The notes under the pieces were generated by a model that did not search any database, was not told the DNA's origin, and saw only the letters and a program-made list of their open reading frames with translations. From Runella sp. SP2 (GTDB lineage Bacteria > Bacteroidota > Bacteroidia > Cytophagales > Spirosomataceae), in the NCBI RefSeq assembly GCF_003711225.1, contig NZ_CP031031.1, positions 1-64,000 of the forward strand: DNA of 64,000 nucleotides, in the 5' to 3' direction. This document shows positions 46,501 through 56,074 of the stretch, one piece after another. Made by a program: the position numbers and the translations under genes. Each line of letters opens with the position of its first letter. Position 1 is the stretch's first letter.

Positions 46501-46994
46501 ATGCGATTCGTGAAGATAGACTATTGTTGCAGGAGCCTGACCTCATTGAGCCCAAACTACGTGAACTGACGGAAAAGCTTAAAACAGCCCTGAATGGGTC
46601 GAAAAAAGCATATACCGAGTTGTATGACCTGAAAATGAGCGAGCTCAAAAGCAATGACTATTTTAAACAGCTTTCGGACACCCAGCAAAATGCTATTTTA
46701 AACAATCATCAGCTGCTGGCAAAACCCGAAATAAAAGCTTTAGATGCTCAGGGGCTGCTAAACCACCTCCAAAGAGAATCCCTAAACAACTGGAAGACCA
46801 AAATTGCCGCCTTACCTGGGCAGTTTCAGTCGGCTCTTGAGGAAGCTATTCAATTAGCTGCACCAAAAGCAGTGACATATAGTTTGCCGCGCAAAACCAT
46901 CAACACAACCGCTGAAATTGAAGAGTATCTAACGGATCTTAAAGAAAAGTTGGAAGAACTTCTTACAAACTCTGGTTCAATCATTCTGAAATAA
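43566..46994 (+). CDS. brxC: BREX P-loop ATPase BrxC
   Basis: The ATG at 43566 gives MKNKELFSLNPDD and 1,142 residues, normal for BrxC/PglY. Walker A is GFFGSGKS (residues 76-83). LTIVVLDEVQQFIG (around 260-275) is the Walker B region, followed by FLLIGTGQNALSE (sensor). The C-terminal two thirds are helical with coiled coils. BrxC is the large ATPase core of the BREX complex. It starts 11 bp after brxB, and its stop shares a base with the pglX start (TAATG). Confidence 0.93.
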   Translation: MKNKELFSLNPDDNNLMNDGVVEINTAKDDKGQKIIRHELKTFVCEGEYQKGIYRILDTYLKHIEQPKQPAVWVSGFFGSGKSHLVKMLGYFWEDFKLDNGDTARTIKPLPDDVNDLLIELERKQKINGRLSVSGTLKDFPSPDIRYSFLQLLLNALGLPQQYHLFKFIYWTKQEGIHDGLKSLIEAQGKDFKKEYENLFVSTPIAKAILELKPEFAENEAKVKENFKVNFKRFDSINREQLIDTIKSEILPMFFGDKIPLTIVVLDEVQQFIGQDGDKSIDLQNLAQDICSSFDGKFLLIGTGQNALSETSLLQRLQDRFTVKVSLSDTDVETVTRKTVLEKKPSVINEIDKKLDAALGEISRNLSGTDFGYVTADRATLVADYPILPSTRKFWKKILQAIDTAGTAGQLRSQLRIVDESIKKVADKELGYIVPADLIFEQKQSQLLQNALLLNETNNLIESLKAKGGDSALEGRILSAVFMIDQLPKDTSGKRFKSDENSIAELLFDNLNESSDKFRTKVKELIKKLVEEKVLMPVDDEYKLQTKVGSEWEQTYKAQEAKITNSGEDQIQQLRKERIIAYFKEKTKTVNILQGVSKQKRDFDIWDKETRPATDNKLNIWVRDGWFENDSTVLDEIRAEGADAPLAYAFVKKLRDPELRSEIIKYLAAGLTLNTKGLPSSLEGEQAKKSMETRRALAKAAIDELIDRICKESIVYLAGGNKVENGSIRDNIEEALNNIADRQFTDFKNKGDFKDWDKALTKGLSNDPDALKRIGWDKEAKDHPVAVEILRFIGNNTKQGKEIRSHFTKAPYGWSQDAIDTIIVMLKNTEHISTPEPNLNQSKIAGAVFKKEVHTLSASEKIKLRRLYQEAGISCKSGEEFLHSNSFLKKLKDLAENISGDAPKPEPIDIRFLKNIENLDGNERLVRIVEEQADLKEKYLAWAQQADIVRQREPNWLLLSKLSSYANDADTEKLKAEIDAIREDRLLLQEPDLIEPKLRELTEKLKTALNGSKKAYTELYDLKMSELKSNDYFKQLSDTQQNAILNNHQLLAKPEIKALDAQGLLNHLQRESLNNWKTKIAALPGQFQSALEEAIQLAAPKAVTYSLPRKTINTTAEIEEYLTDLKEKLEELLTNSGSIILK

Positions 46995-49900
46995 TGCCCG
47001 TTCTTACCTCACTACAGCGTAATACTTTAGAAACTGCCGTCAAAAAAGCCCGCAAGCTTGCGGAAGAAGGGGCTAAAAATGCCCTGCAAGCGTTGGCAGT
47101 GGATCAAACGGAGTCTTTTGCTCACCTGAATCCTGACCAAAAATTGCTGCGAAACCGACTCCGCAGTAAAGCAAGATTGATGGGTGACGAACTGCCCGCT
47201 ACGGGAGAACAACAGCTCCATCATTTGATATACGAGCTTGCGTATGAGTACTGGCACAAAATGCTTTTTGCTAAATTTTTGGAAGCCAACGACTTATTGA
47301 TGCACCCTGACGGCGTAGCAGTTACGTTGGAGGAATGCGAAGAACTGGCAAATGAAGAAGGTTTTACCGACAAATGGGATGCCGCTGCTACCTACGCCTC
47401 CAAAATGCTACCGGCCATTTTTCGACCCGAAGACCCGCTCATTCAGATAAGTTACGCCAGCAATGACCGTATCAATTTGGAGACTATTCTTGATAACCTC
47501 GATAACGATATTTTTACCGCCGACGATGCCTTGGGCTGGGTGTATCAGTTTTGGCAAAGTGAAGCCAAAGCTATCATCAATGCGAGCGGAGATAAAATAA
47601 ACGGTGAAACGCTCCCTGCCGTTACCCAGTTGTTTACCGAGCCTTACATGGTTCATTTTCTCATTGATAATACCCTTGGTGCTTGGTGGGTAAGCCGAAA
47701 CCCGGGCATAAAGCCTCCCGTGAGTTTTGACTATTTACGTTTTTCGGACGACGGCACACCCGCCGCTGGGAACTTTGAAGGCTGGCCCGATAAAACCGCC
47801 GCTGTTACTTCCTTAGACCCCTGCATGGGAAGTGGGCACTTTATCGGCGCTTTGTTTTCAGTATTTGCTCCGCTGCGTATGTACGAAGAAGGGCTGAGCA
47901 AAGAGCAGGCCACTGACAAAGTGATTGCCGAAAACCTGCACGGATTGGAATTAGATGCTCGCTGTACCCAAATAGCGGCTTTTAACCTGGCACTGACCGC
48001 CTGGAAGTTCTGCGGACAGTACAAAGAATTGCCTGAAATGAATTTGGCGTGTAGTGGCATTGCTCCCAAAGGAAAAAAAGAAGATTGGGTGAAATTGGTA
48101 GACAAAGAATCAGATGCCAATCAAAAAACGAGGTTGAAAAACGGTATGGAGTTTCTCTATGACCATTTTCAACTCGCCCCCGAATTGGGGAGCTTACTCG
48201 ACCCTTCAACAATCAAAGCCGATATGTACATTGCGGGCTTTGAAGAGTTAAAGCCAATACTTATAAAGGCATTGGAAGGAGAAGCCGACAAAGACCAGAT
48301 TGAGCGTGGGGTAATGGCCGCAGGGATTGCAAAAGCGGGGCAGTTGTTATCAAAAAAATACATTCTACAGATTACGAATGTGCCTTATTTGTCACGTGGT
48401 AAACAGGACAAGGCAATGGCCGACTATTGTGGAAAAAATTATCCAGAGGCCAAAGGTGATTTAGCTACTGTTTTCTTAGAAAAGATGCTGAAATCAAATA
48501 CCAAAGGGGGGATTTCATGCAGTGTAATACCTCAAAACTGGCTTTTTTTGACATCATATAAAAAGTTTAGAGAAAAATTCTTAAAGAATGAAAGCTGGGG
48601 TATTGTGGCGCGATTGGGGGCAAAAAGCTTTCAGACGCCCATGTGGGATTTTAATGTAATGCTGATAAGTATTCAGCATCAAAAACCGACTCAAACACAG
48701 AAATTGATAGGGTTTGATGTATCAGAAGCCCCCAATGCAACTGCCAAGGACGATACTTTGAAAACCGTCAATTTTCAAAGTGTAAATCAGTTAGAGCAAT
48801 TAAAAAATCCAGATGCAAGGGTGGTTATTGGACAAGACAACGAAACAGTTAGACTAAGCGAGTATGCGATTTCACCAAATGGGATGCATGGAGGAGATTC
48901 ACCAAGGTTTCGTTTTTTTCTATGGGAGCTTAGCTCCATAACTCATGATTGGAGAAAACTACAAAATACTGTTAAAGGCAGTATTTTATATGGAGGTAGA
49001 GACAGTATCTTTTATTGGCCTGAAAAAGGTAAAATTCATAATGAAAATAAAAATGCGAGGATACAAGGTGATATAGCTTGGGGAAAGAAGGGTGTTACAA
49101 TCAGTTTAATTGGAAATTTAAGTCCAACACTCTACAAAGGTGATTTTTTTGATATTAGCTGTTCGCCAATTGTTCCCAAAAATCAAGAACACCTCCCCGC
49201 TATTTGGTGTTTTTGTTCCTCCCCTCAATTTAATGAAGAAGTAAGAAAAATCGACCAAAAGCTAAACGTCACGAATGCAACGTTAGTCAAAGTACCATTC
49301 GATTTGGAATACTGGCAAAAAGTGGCGGATGAACAATACCCCCATGGTCTTCCCAAGCCTTATAGTAATGATGTTACCCAATGGCTATTTCATGGGCATC
49401 CGGAGCAAAGCGATAATCCCTTACAGGTAGCGGTCGCCCGTATGATAGGTTACCGTTGGCCCGCCGAGAGTGATACCGAAATGGAACTGTCGGAGGAGGC
49501 CAGGTACTTAATTGAGACCATTAAAGCTTTTGATCACCTTACTGATGAGGATGGGATTTTGTGTATTCCTCCCGTCAACGGAGAGCTGTCCGCCTCCGAA
49601 AGGCTACGTTCTTACCTGCAAGCCGTTTACGGTGAATTTTGGGCAAATAACACCATCAGTCAGTTGTTGGCAAAGGAAGGCTCCACCAAAACCAACCTCG
49701 AAGAGTGGTTTAGAGAGGAGTTTTTTGAGCAGCACAACCGTTTGTTTCAAAACCGTCCCTTCATCTGGCACATTTGGGATGGTCGCAAAGATGGCTTTGC
49801 CGCTTTGGTCAACTACCATAAACTCAATAAAGAAAACCTCCAACGCCTCATCTTCACTTACCTCGGAGATTGGATTCGTCAGTGCGAAGCCAAAAAGAAA

Positions 49901-50230
49901 GCGGGAGAAAGCGGTGCCGAGGGGCTGCTGAGTGCTGCCACCAAACTCAAAGAAAAACTCGAAGCCATTCTGGAAGGCGAAGCTCCCTACGATGTATTTG
50001 TTCGCTGGAAACCCTTAGCCCAACAGCCCATCGGCTGGGAACCAGACCTCAACGATGGCGTTCGGCTCAACATTCGTCCGTTCATCACCGCCGATATTTT
50101 ACGCAAAAAGCCTAATATTAAATGGGGTATTGACCGAGGCAAAAATCCTCCTGGCGCTCCCTGGGGCGAAGTGAGAGATAATGACGTACATTTGAGTTTG
50201 GAGGAGAAGCAAAGAAGTAGGAATGAATAA
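46994..50230 (+). CDS. pglX: BREX adenine-specific DNA methyltransferase PglX
   Basis: The 1,078-residue protein has SAM-binding motif I LDPCMGSGHF (Asp275) and the catalytic motif as NVPY (Asn462, in ITNVPYLSRGKQ) where many N6-adenine enzymes have NPPY. The central and C-terminal parts (about 600-1000) include the target-recognition region. PglX marks host DNA at a non-palindromic site and is needed for both marking and exclusion of phage. It contains a six-G run at 48506-48511. Its end overlaps the McrB-like gene by 8 bp. Confidence 0.93.
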   Translation: MPVLTSLQRNTLETAVKKARKLAEEGAKNALQALAVDQTESFAHLNPDQKLLRNRLRSKARLMGDELPATGEQQLHHLIYELAYEYWHKMLFAKFLEANDLLMHPDGVAVTLEECEELANEEGFTDKWDAAATYASKMLPAIFRPEDPLIQISYASNDRINLETILDNLDNDIFTADDALGWVYQFWQSEAKAIINASGDKINGETLPAVTQLFTEPYMVHFLIDNTLGAWWVSRNPGIKPPVSFDYLRFSDDGTPAAGNFEGWPDKTAAVTSLDPCMGSGHFIGALFSVFAPLRMYEEGLSKEQATDKVIAENLHGLELDARCTQIAAFNLALTAWKFCGQYKELPEMNLACSGIAPKGKKEDWVKLVDKESDANQKTRLKNGMEFLYDHFQLAPELGSLLDPSTIKADMYIAGFEELKPILIKALEGEADKDQIERGVMAAGIAKAGQLLSKKYILQITNVPYLSRGKQDKAMADYCGKNYPEAKGDLATVFLEKMLKSNTKGGISCSVIPQNWLFLTSYKKFREKFLKNESWGIVARLGAKSFQTPMWDFNVMLISIQHQKPTQTQKLIGFDVSEAPNATAKDDTLKTVNFQSVNQLEQLKNPDARVVIGQDNETVRLSEYAISPNGMHGGDSPRFRFFLWELSSITHDWRKLQNTVKGSILYGGRDSIFYWPEKGKIHNENKNARIQGDIAWGKKGVTISLIGNLSPTLYKGDFFDISCSPIVPKNQEHLPAIWCFCSSPQFNEEVRKIDQKLNVTNATLVKVPFDLEYWQKVADEQYPHGLPKPYSNDVTQWLFHGHPEQSDNPLQVAVARMIGYRWPAESDTEMELSEEARYLIETIKAFDHLTDEDGILCIPPVNGELSASERLRSYLQAVYGEFWANNTISQLLAKEGSTKTNLEEWFREEFFEQHNRLFQNRPFIWHIWDGRKDGFAALVNYHKLNKENLQRLIFTYLGDWIRQCEAKKKAGESGAEGLLSAATKLKEKLEAILEGEAPYDVFVRWKPLAQQPIGWEPDLNDGVRLNIRPFITADILRKKPNIKWGIDRGKNPPGAPWGEVRDNDVHLSLEEKQRSRNE

Positions 50231-52502
50231 TGAATATTTTATGGCAAAAACTTTAATTGCGCGTTTAGAGAAATTAGATCAATATGATGAAAATACCTCA
50301 ACTATTATCTGGCAAAACACTATTGCTGGTAGGTGGGCTGAGATTTACAGTAAACTTGAGGAAGGAGATACTGCGCTTTTTCTTTCGGGTAGTAATTTGG
50401 TAATTGGAGAGTACTCAGAGGCAACCCCTGAAGTTTCGATCCAAATAAAAAATGTAAGAAAAATAGCCCTTAAAGGAGATGACTTTTTAAGGTTAAATGC
50501 CGCTTATCCCGAAAAATTATCTCGGGTAAAAGGCGCTTTTCAACCTTTCCTGTCACCTGTTCCTATTGATGTTAATTTAATCTTCCAAGAGGCTACTGAT
50601 AATCAACTCATATCTTTTTTTATTGTCAAAGAAGGGAGTTTAGATAGTATCAAAACCCATTTAAAGGAAAATGATCGGGTAATTTCAATAAACGATCAAA
50701 ATGTATTTATTGATTTTTTCCTATATGACGGACTAAATTTAAACTCCTATAATACTGGGGCAGGCCTCTTTAATATCAGAAATAAGAATTTACAGGAAAT
50801 TTTACAAATTCATACCTCTGCTATTAAAAAGGATGCAAAAAGAGACTCAAATAATGTGACAAGTGTCAATAAAATTATAAAAACCCTAAGTATTGAGGAT
50901 TATTATAAGTTCAGAAGCTTCAGCGAATACTATAATATTGTTCACAATAAAAAGCTTTATCTAAACTTAACTGATAGTGAAGAAGATGAGGCTGATGACT
51001 TACCCGATGATGTTGAAGACTACTTTTATAAAAGCATTATGCCATTAAATTCAATACTTTACGGCCCTCCCGGCACGGGTAAAACCTTCTATAGCATTAC
51101 CCATGCTGTTGCCATTGTTGAAAATAAAACCCCTGAAGTAATCGGTTCAGAAGACAGGAAAGATGTCAAAGCCCGCTTTGACCAATACATTAGAGAAGGG
51201 CAAATCGTATTTTGTACTTTTCATCAAAGCATGGGGTATGAGGATTTTATTGAAGGAATCAAACCTGTGGAACCCACCACCGAAAACGAAGAACTGTCGT
51301 ATGCGGTAGAAGACGGTATTTTCAAAAAGCTGTGTGTTGAAGCCGCATTTTCTTTCGTACAGCAAAAGCCAACAGCAGAAACAAAAGAAATAGTAGATTT
51401 TTCCACCCAATACGACCTTTATATAAATTTCTTACATGAGTGTTTTTCAGAAGTTGACAGTATTGATTTAATGACAAAAAGTGGTGGAAAGATTTACATT
51501 AAAAACATATCACCAAATAATAATATACACGTTAGCCATAAAGAAAGCAGCAAAAGCTATACAATTTCCAAAACAAGACTTAGCAAGCTTTCACATGCCT
51601 TCCCAAACCTAAATAAGATTGAAAACATAAACGATGAATTTAGGGCTGTAATTGGAGGCAGTAATTCTTCGGCGTATTGGGCAGTTCTGAACGGTTTTAG
51701 AAAATATAATTCTGAACATCCCAGGGGGACTGTAAAAGAAATCACCGATAAGAGATTCTCTTATGACGAAAAAGCAGAAATTATAGAAGCTTTAACAGAA
51801 GAGGATTATAAAGTTGAAACCCCAAAAAACTTCGTAATCATCATTGATGAAATCAACCGAGGGAATGTGTCACAAATTTTCGGGGAACTCATCACACTCA
51901 TTGAAGATGACAAACGATTAGGTAAAGATGAATCGCTGACTGCTTTGCTGCCTTATTCAAAAAAACGCTTCGGTGTTCCCCCCAACGTGTACATCATCGG
52001 TACAATGAATACTGCCGATAGAAGTGTAGAGGCATTGGATACCGCTTTACGAAGGAGATTTGCGTTTATTCCGAAAATGCCCGAGGAAACCAAACTTCAA
52101 CCAACGGAAGATGGAATCAACCTGGCAGCTATGCTTACCTCCATCAACAATAGGCTAAAAGTGCTTAAAGACGCCGACCACACCATCGGTCACGCCTGGC
52201 TATGGAACGTAAAGACTATCAAGGATTTACAAGCGGTATTTGGCAATAAAATTCTGCCATTGTTACAGGAATACTTCTACAATGATTTTGAAAAATTAGG
52301 GTTAGTACTTGGCGATAATTTCTTTCAACAGTCACAACCTATTTCAAGTACTATTTTCGCTTCTTTTTCGGGAGGAAACGGTTTGGCAAGCCAATACGAC
52401 CAAACATGGCAATATCAATTAAAAAAGCCGCATGAATTAACAGTTGCTGATTTTCAATCATTGTATTTGTCTAATAATAGGAAGGTTAATGAGTCTCAAT
52501 AA
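50223..52502 (+). CDS. McrB-like AAA+ GTPase
   Basis: The 759-residue protein has Walker A GPPGTGKT (residues 281-288), CTFHQSMGYEDFIEGI, Walker B VIIIDEINRGN (Asp542-Glu543) and the McrB sensor GTMNTADRS followed by ALRRRFAF. These are the hallmarks of McrB, which forms hexamers and drives cleavage by McrC. The N-terminal 250 residues should read the DNA modification; I do not recognise the domain. It overlaps pglX upstream (8 bp) and the McrC-like gene downstream (14 bp), so it is translated with the BREX proteins. A second ATG at 50241 is also possible. Confidence 0.9.
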   Translation: MNNEYFMAKTLIARLEKLDQYDENTSTIIWQNTIAGRWAEIYSKLEEGDTALFLSGSNLVIGEYSEATPEVSIQIKNVRKIALKGDDFLRLNAAYPEKLSRVKGAFQPFLSPVPIDVNLIFQEATDNQLISFFIVKEGSLDSIKTHLKENDRVISINDQNVFIDFFLYDGLNLNSYNTGAGLFNIRNKNLQEILQIHTSAIKKDAKRDSNNVTSVNKIIKTLSIEDYYKFRSFSEYYNIVHNKKLYLNLTDSEEDEADDLPDDVEDYFYKSIMPLNSILYGPPGTGKTFYSITHAVAIVENKTPEVIGSEDRKDVKARFDQYIREGQIVFCTFHQSMGYEDFIEGIKPVEPTTENEELSYAVEDGIFKKLCVEAAFSFVQQKPTAETKEIVDFSTQYDLYINFLHECFSEVDSIDLMTKSGGKIYIKNISPNNNIHVSHKESSKSYTISKTRLSKLSHAFPNLNKIENINDEFRAVIGGSNSSAYWAVLNGFRKYNSEHPRGTVKEITDKRFSYDEKAEIIEALTEEDYKVETPKNFVIIIDEINRGNVSQIFGELITLIEDDKRLGKDESLTALLPYSKKRFGVPPNVYIIGTMNTADRSVEALDTALRRRFAFIPKMPEETKLQPTEDGINLAAMLTSINNRLKVLKDADHTIGHAWLWNVKTIKDLQAVFGNKILPLLQEYFYNDFEKLGLVLGDNFFQQSQPISSTIFASFSGGNGLASQYDQTWQYQLKKPHELTVADFQSLYLSNNRKVNESQ

Positions 52503-53766
52503 GCCCATATTGGTATTTGAGCATAGCCTGCTCTCTATTGGTGATGAAGGGTTTACACGTCATCACTGGGAGGCATTGGGCTGGTACAACGAAAAGCACA
52601 GAGGCTGTTTTTTTAGTCTTACTCCCAAAGGGGTAAAGTTTAATCAGTATGTGGGCGTTATTCAGGTTGGCAATATAACCATCGAAATTTTGCCAAAAAT
52701 CAGTCGAACCGTTGAAAAAAGAGATCAACAAAAATGGCAAAAAGTACTGATTGATATGCTCAGGGAGTGCAGTTGGATGCAAATCCACGCTCAGGAAAAA
52801 GCGGCATTGCGTTTTAGACCGAACAGTATTTTAGAAGCCTATTTGGAGCTTTTTATCCGCGAATGTGAAGACTTGATCAGACAGGGACTTATTAAAAAAT
52901 ACCGAACGGCTGCTGATAATTGCAGTGCTCTCAAAGGAAAGCTGCTTTTCCATAAGCAGATTCAGGTAAATGCAGTCCATAAAGAGCGCTTTTATACCCA
53001 ACATCAGGTATTTGACCGGGATAATATCTTTAATCAACTACTTTTAAAAGCGCTGAGGCTTATTCCCAAAGTAACCCAAAGTCCATTCTTGAAGGACCGA
53101 GTATCTACGCTTTTAATGTCATTCCCTGAGTTGTCAGACATCACTGCTACTACGGAAATATTCCAAAAATTGGTATTTGATCGAAAGTCAGCGCCTTATC
53201 GGGAAGCTATTGAAATTGCAGCCATGTTATTGTTAAATTATCGACCTGACATCAGTTCGGGGCAAAATCATGTATTGGCCATCCTGTTTGACATGAACGA
53301 CTTATGGGAGGAGTATATCTTTCGGCAGTTGTACAAAAATAAACCGCCGGAGTGGAGTATAAAATCACAAAATTCAAGGAAATTTTGGAAACTAAGCGGT
53401 AACATCAATGCAAAAACAGTCCGCCCTGACATTGTATTACAAAACCTTGATGATAAGAACTCAGTGGTATTGGATACAAAATGGAAGCTGCCCGACAACA
53501 ATATTCCCGCAGATGCGGACTTAAAACAGATGTTTGTCTATAATGAATACTGGGAAGCCAAAAATTCATTGTTAGTGTATCCCAATACAGTTTATACGGA
53601 GGCTCCCATTTACCATAGCGGAACATTTGAAAAAAAAGGAGGATCAGAGCCATCTCATCACTGTGGTATAATGAAGATAGCGGTCCTTGATAAAGACAAT
53701 AAGTATTTAGATAAGACTGTAGGAAAGCGGATCAAAGATTTCCTGGAAAAAGTAATAATGAAATGA
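52489..53766 (+). CDS. McrC-like endonuclease subunit
   Basis: I chose the ATG at 52489 inside the end of the McrB-like gene. The 425-residue protein has an N-terminal beta-rich region (GVIQVGNITIEILPKIS), then the middle domain with ALKGKLLFHKQI. Its PD-(D/E)xK nuclease motif is RPDIVLQN (Asp314) and VLDTKWK (Asp329 and Lys331). McrC cuts DNA when activated by McrB. The stop overlaps the pglZ start by 4 bp (ATGA). Confidence 0.9.
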   Translation: MSLNKPILVFEHSLLSIGDEGFTRHHWEALGWYNEKHRGCFFSLTPKGVKFNQYVGVIQVGNITIEILPKISRTVEKRDQQKWQKVLIDMLRECSWMQIHAQEKAALRFRPNSILEAYLELFIRECEDLIRQGLIKKYRTAADNCSALKGKLLFHKQIQVNAVHKERFYTQHQVFDRDNIFNQLLLKALRLIPKVTQSPFLKDRVSTLLMSFPELSDITATTEIFQKLVFDRKSAPYREAIEIAAMLLLNYRPDISSGQNHVLAILFDMNDLWEEYIFRQLYKNKPPEWSIKSQNSRKFWKLSGNINAKTVRPDIVLQNLDDKNSVVLDTKWKLPDNNIPADADLKQMFVYNEYWEAKNSLLVYPNTVYTEAPIYHSGTFEKKGGSEPSHHCGIMKIAVLDKDNKYLDKTVGKRIKDFLEKVIMK

Positions 53767-56063
53767 CTAACAGTATTTACGACAAGGTAGTAAAGGCATT
53801 AAACCAAGCCAAGCAACACAATGGGAATGTGATGGTAAAGCCGGAGGTAATTCTCTGGCTGGACCCCGAGTCGGTTTGGGCCTCGGTTATCCCAACACTA
53901 CAGGAATCCTTTCCTGCATTATTGATTTATGGCATCTATGAGCCGGCCAAACGACAGGGGCCTGCCATTTGGATAAAGTGTATGGTAGCTAAAACCTTGC
54001 CCGAAGCAAATTGGAGTGATACTGAAGTGCCTATCATTTATTTGCCAGGTATCTCAAAAAATGAGTTAAAAAACATCCAAAATGCTGGTTTAGATTTTCA
54101 GCCTTTAATTGAGTACCAATATACTGGTACCATATTTACCCAAGAAAATGGAAAAGAATGGACGATCAATGCCTTTCTGCAAAATTCGAGCATTGGATTA
54201 GGGATGAAAGTTTCACAGGACAGCTCTACTAAATATGCGTTAGTAAAAGCGTTGCCGTCCATTTTTCAAGACCCAGAAGTTTTGATTGGCAGAACCATCA
54301 TTGACGCAGAGTACCTTAACAATCAACTGTTTCCGAATATTACTCCCACTATTCTCAAATGGATTTGCAAGGGAGATTCTGAATTGTTGAGCTTGGATGT
54401 AGGAAAAAGAGAGGTGTTTTACAACCTGTGCAAATCGCAATACGATTTTGAGCCCGATTATAAAAATATCGTTGCTATCGTCGAAAAATTAGGCTCGCAA
54501 AAAAATGCATGGAAATACGTGTGGCAGCAATACGCCAATGCTCCTAAAAAATTCCCCGAAATACAGGAATATCTCCGATTGGCCAAACCTGCAATGTTTG
54601 CCATCCCCGAGGAAAGCTGGCCTCAAATAAACGAAGAGAAAGAAGAAGAGCTTCGTAAAGCATTAACGGCAGTTTCTAAACTTTTACCCAAAGAAACAGT
54701 CGCTAAATTTAAATTACTGGAATCACAACACGGGTTTCGTCGACAGTGGGTATGGGCAGAACTTGGGCAGGCACCCTTAGCCAATGCACTGGTTTTTTTA
54801 AAGATAATGGCCGAAAAAGCCAACGAAGCCTATCCATTCTCTTCTATCAGTGATTTGAAAGAATATTATATCTCTTCGGGTTATCAGGTAGATCAAGCCA
54901 TGCGAAAAGCACTGTCGGCCGTAAAATCCGAAAAAGACAAAGAAGTTATTAAAAGCCTTATTTCATCCATCTATAAACCGTGGCTGGAAACAATAACCCT
55001 AAAATTTCAGTCCTTAGTTGAGAAAGATACCTCCATTTTTACAAACCAGTCAGCTCAGTCAGAATCTGAATCCTTTGTCTTATTTGTCGATGCTTTTCGA
55101 TTTGAACTGGCGAAGGAATTTGTAACTATCTTAACCGAGAAAAGATATAAGGTGGCTATAGAAGCAGGCTGGTCGGCTATTCCCAGTCTTACGCCTACGG
55201 CAAAACCCAACGTTTCGCCTATGGCCCCTGATGTTTCAACCGAAAGTATATTCAATGATTTTCGACCTCAGTTAAAGTCCAATAAGAGCGTCCTAACTCC
55301 CGTTTTCAGAGAAGCTTTAGCCGCAAACAATTTTGTAAATGTAACTTCTGCCGCCGATATTATTCCGGGTCAAAATCATTGGCAGGAAATCGGCGATATT
55401 GACACTAAAGGACATGAAGAGCAGTCGGGGATGGTAAAACGCATAGACGAGTTATTTGAACAGGTACTTGAAATCATTGAAACGGCATTTCAGAAAGGGA
55501 TAAAGAAAATAAAGGTTGTTACCGACCATGGATGGCTGTTGTTACCTGGTGGATTACCCAAAGAAGAACTAAAGAAAGATTTGACCGAAACCCGCTGGGG
55601 GCGCTGCGCCCTGATAAAAGAAGGTGCCAAAACGGATTTAATGTACTTACCCTGGCGCTGGAACAAATCCATATTGATTGCCTATGCACCGGGAATCTCA
55701 TTTTTTAAGCGCAATGAGGAATATGCCCACGGAGGCATATCTCTCCATGAATGCCTGATACCAACATTATTTATTGAAAACCCGTATTCAGCCGTCATCA
55801 GTGCCAAGATAAAAGAGATAAAATGGGTAAATCTGAAATGTGTCATCAATACAGAAGATGTTCCTGATGGCTATTTGGTGGATATTCGCACAAGATACAA
55901 TGATGCCAATTCTTCTATCGTATTGTCTTCCAATAAGTCAATAAAGGGTAATAAAATATCTTTGATGGTAGATGATGGAGCAGAATCACAAGCTGCCGTT
56001 ATTGTATTGATGGATGAAAAAGAAATGATTCTTGATAAAACAACGACGATGGTCGGTGAATAA
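53763..56063 (+). CDS. pglZ: BREX alkaline-phosphatase-fold protein PglZ
   Basis: The 766-residue protein has the PglZ core: FVLFVDAFRFELA (metal-binding Asp443), SAIPSLTPTAKP and VVTDHGWLLLPGG (Asp588-His589), then YAHGGISLHECLIP. These are metal ligands of the alkaline phosphatase superfamily. PglZ is the signature gene of all BREX systems. It starts 4 bp inside the end of the McrC-like gene and stops 11 bp before brxL. Confidence 0.94.
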   Translation: MTNSIYDKVVKALNQAKQHNGNVMVKPEVILWLDPESVWASVIPTLQESFPALLIYGIYEPAKRQGPAIWIKCMVAKTLPEANWSDTEVPIIYLPGISKNELKNIQNAGLDFQPLIEYQYTGTIFTQENGKEWTINAFLQNSSIGLGMKVSQDSSTKYALVKALPSIFQDPEVLIGRTIIDAEYLNNQLFPNITPTILKWICKGDSELLSLDVGKREVFYNLCKSQYDFEPDYKNIVAIVEKLGSQKNAWKYVWQQYANAPKKFPEIQEYLRLAKPAMFAIPEESWPQINEEKEEELRKALTAVSKLLPKETVAKFKLLESQHGFRRQWVWAELGQAPLANALVFLKIMAEKANEAYPFSSISDLKEYYISSGYQVDQAMRKALSAVKSEKDKEVIKSLISSIYKPWLETITLKFQSLVEKDTSIFTNQSAQSESESFVLFVDAFRFELAKEFVTILTEKRYKVAIEAGWSAIPSLTPTAKPNVSPMAPDVSTESIFNDFRPQLKSNKSVLTPVFREALAANNFVNVTSAADIIPGQNHWQEIGDIDTKGHEEQSGMVKRIDELFEQVLEIIETAFQKGIKKIKVVTDHGWLLLPGGLPKEELKKDLTETRWGRCALIKEGAKTDLMYLPWRWNKSILIAYAPGISFFKRNEEYAHGGISLHECLIPTLFIENPYSAVISAKIKEIKWVNLKCVINTEDVPDGYLVDIRTRYNDANSSIVLSSNKSIKGNKISLMVDDGAESQAAVIVLMDEKEMILDKTTTMVGE

Positions 56064-56074
56064 AATAGATAGAC

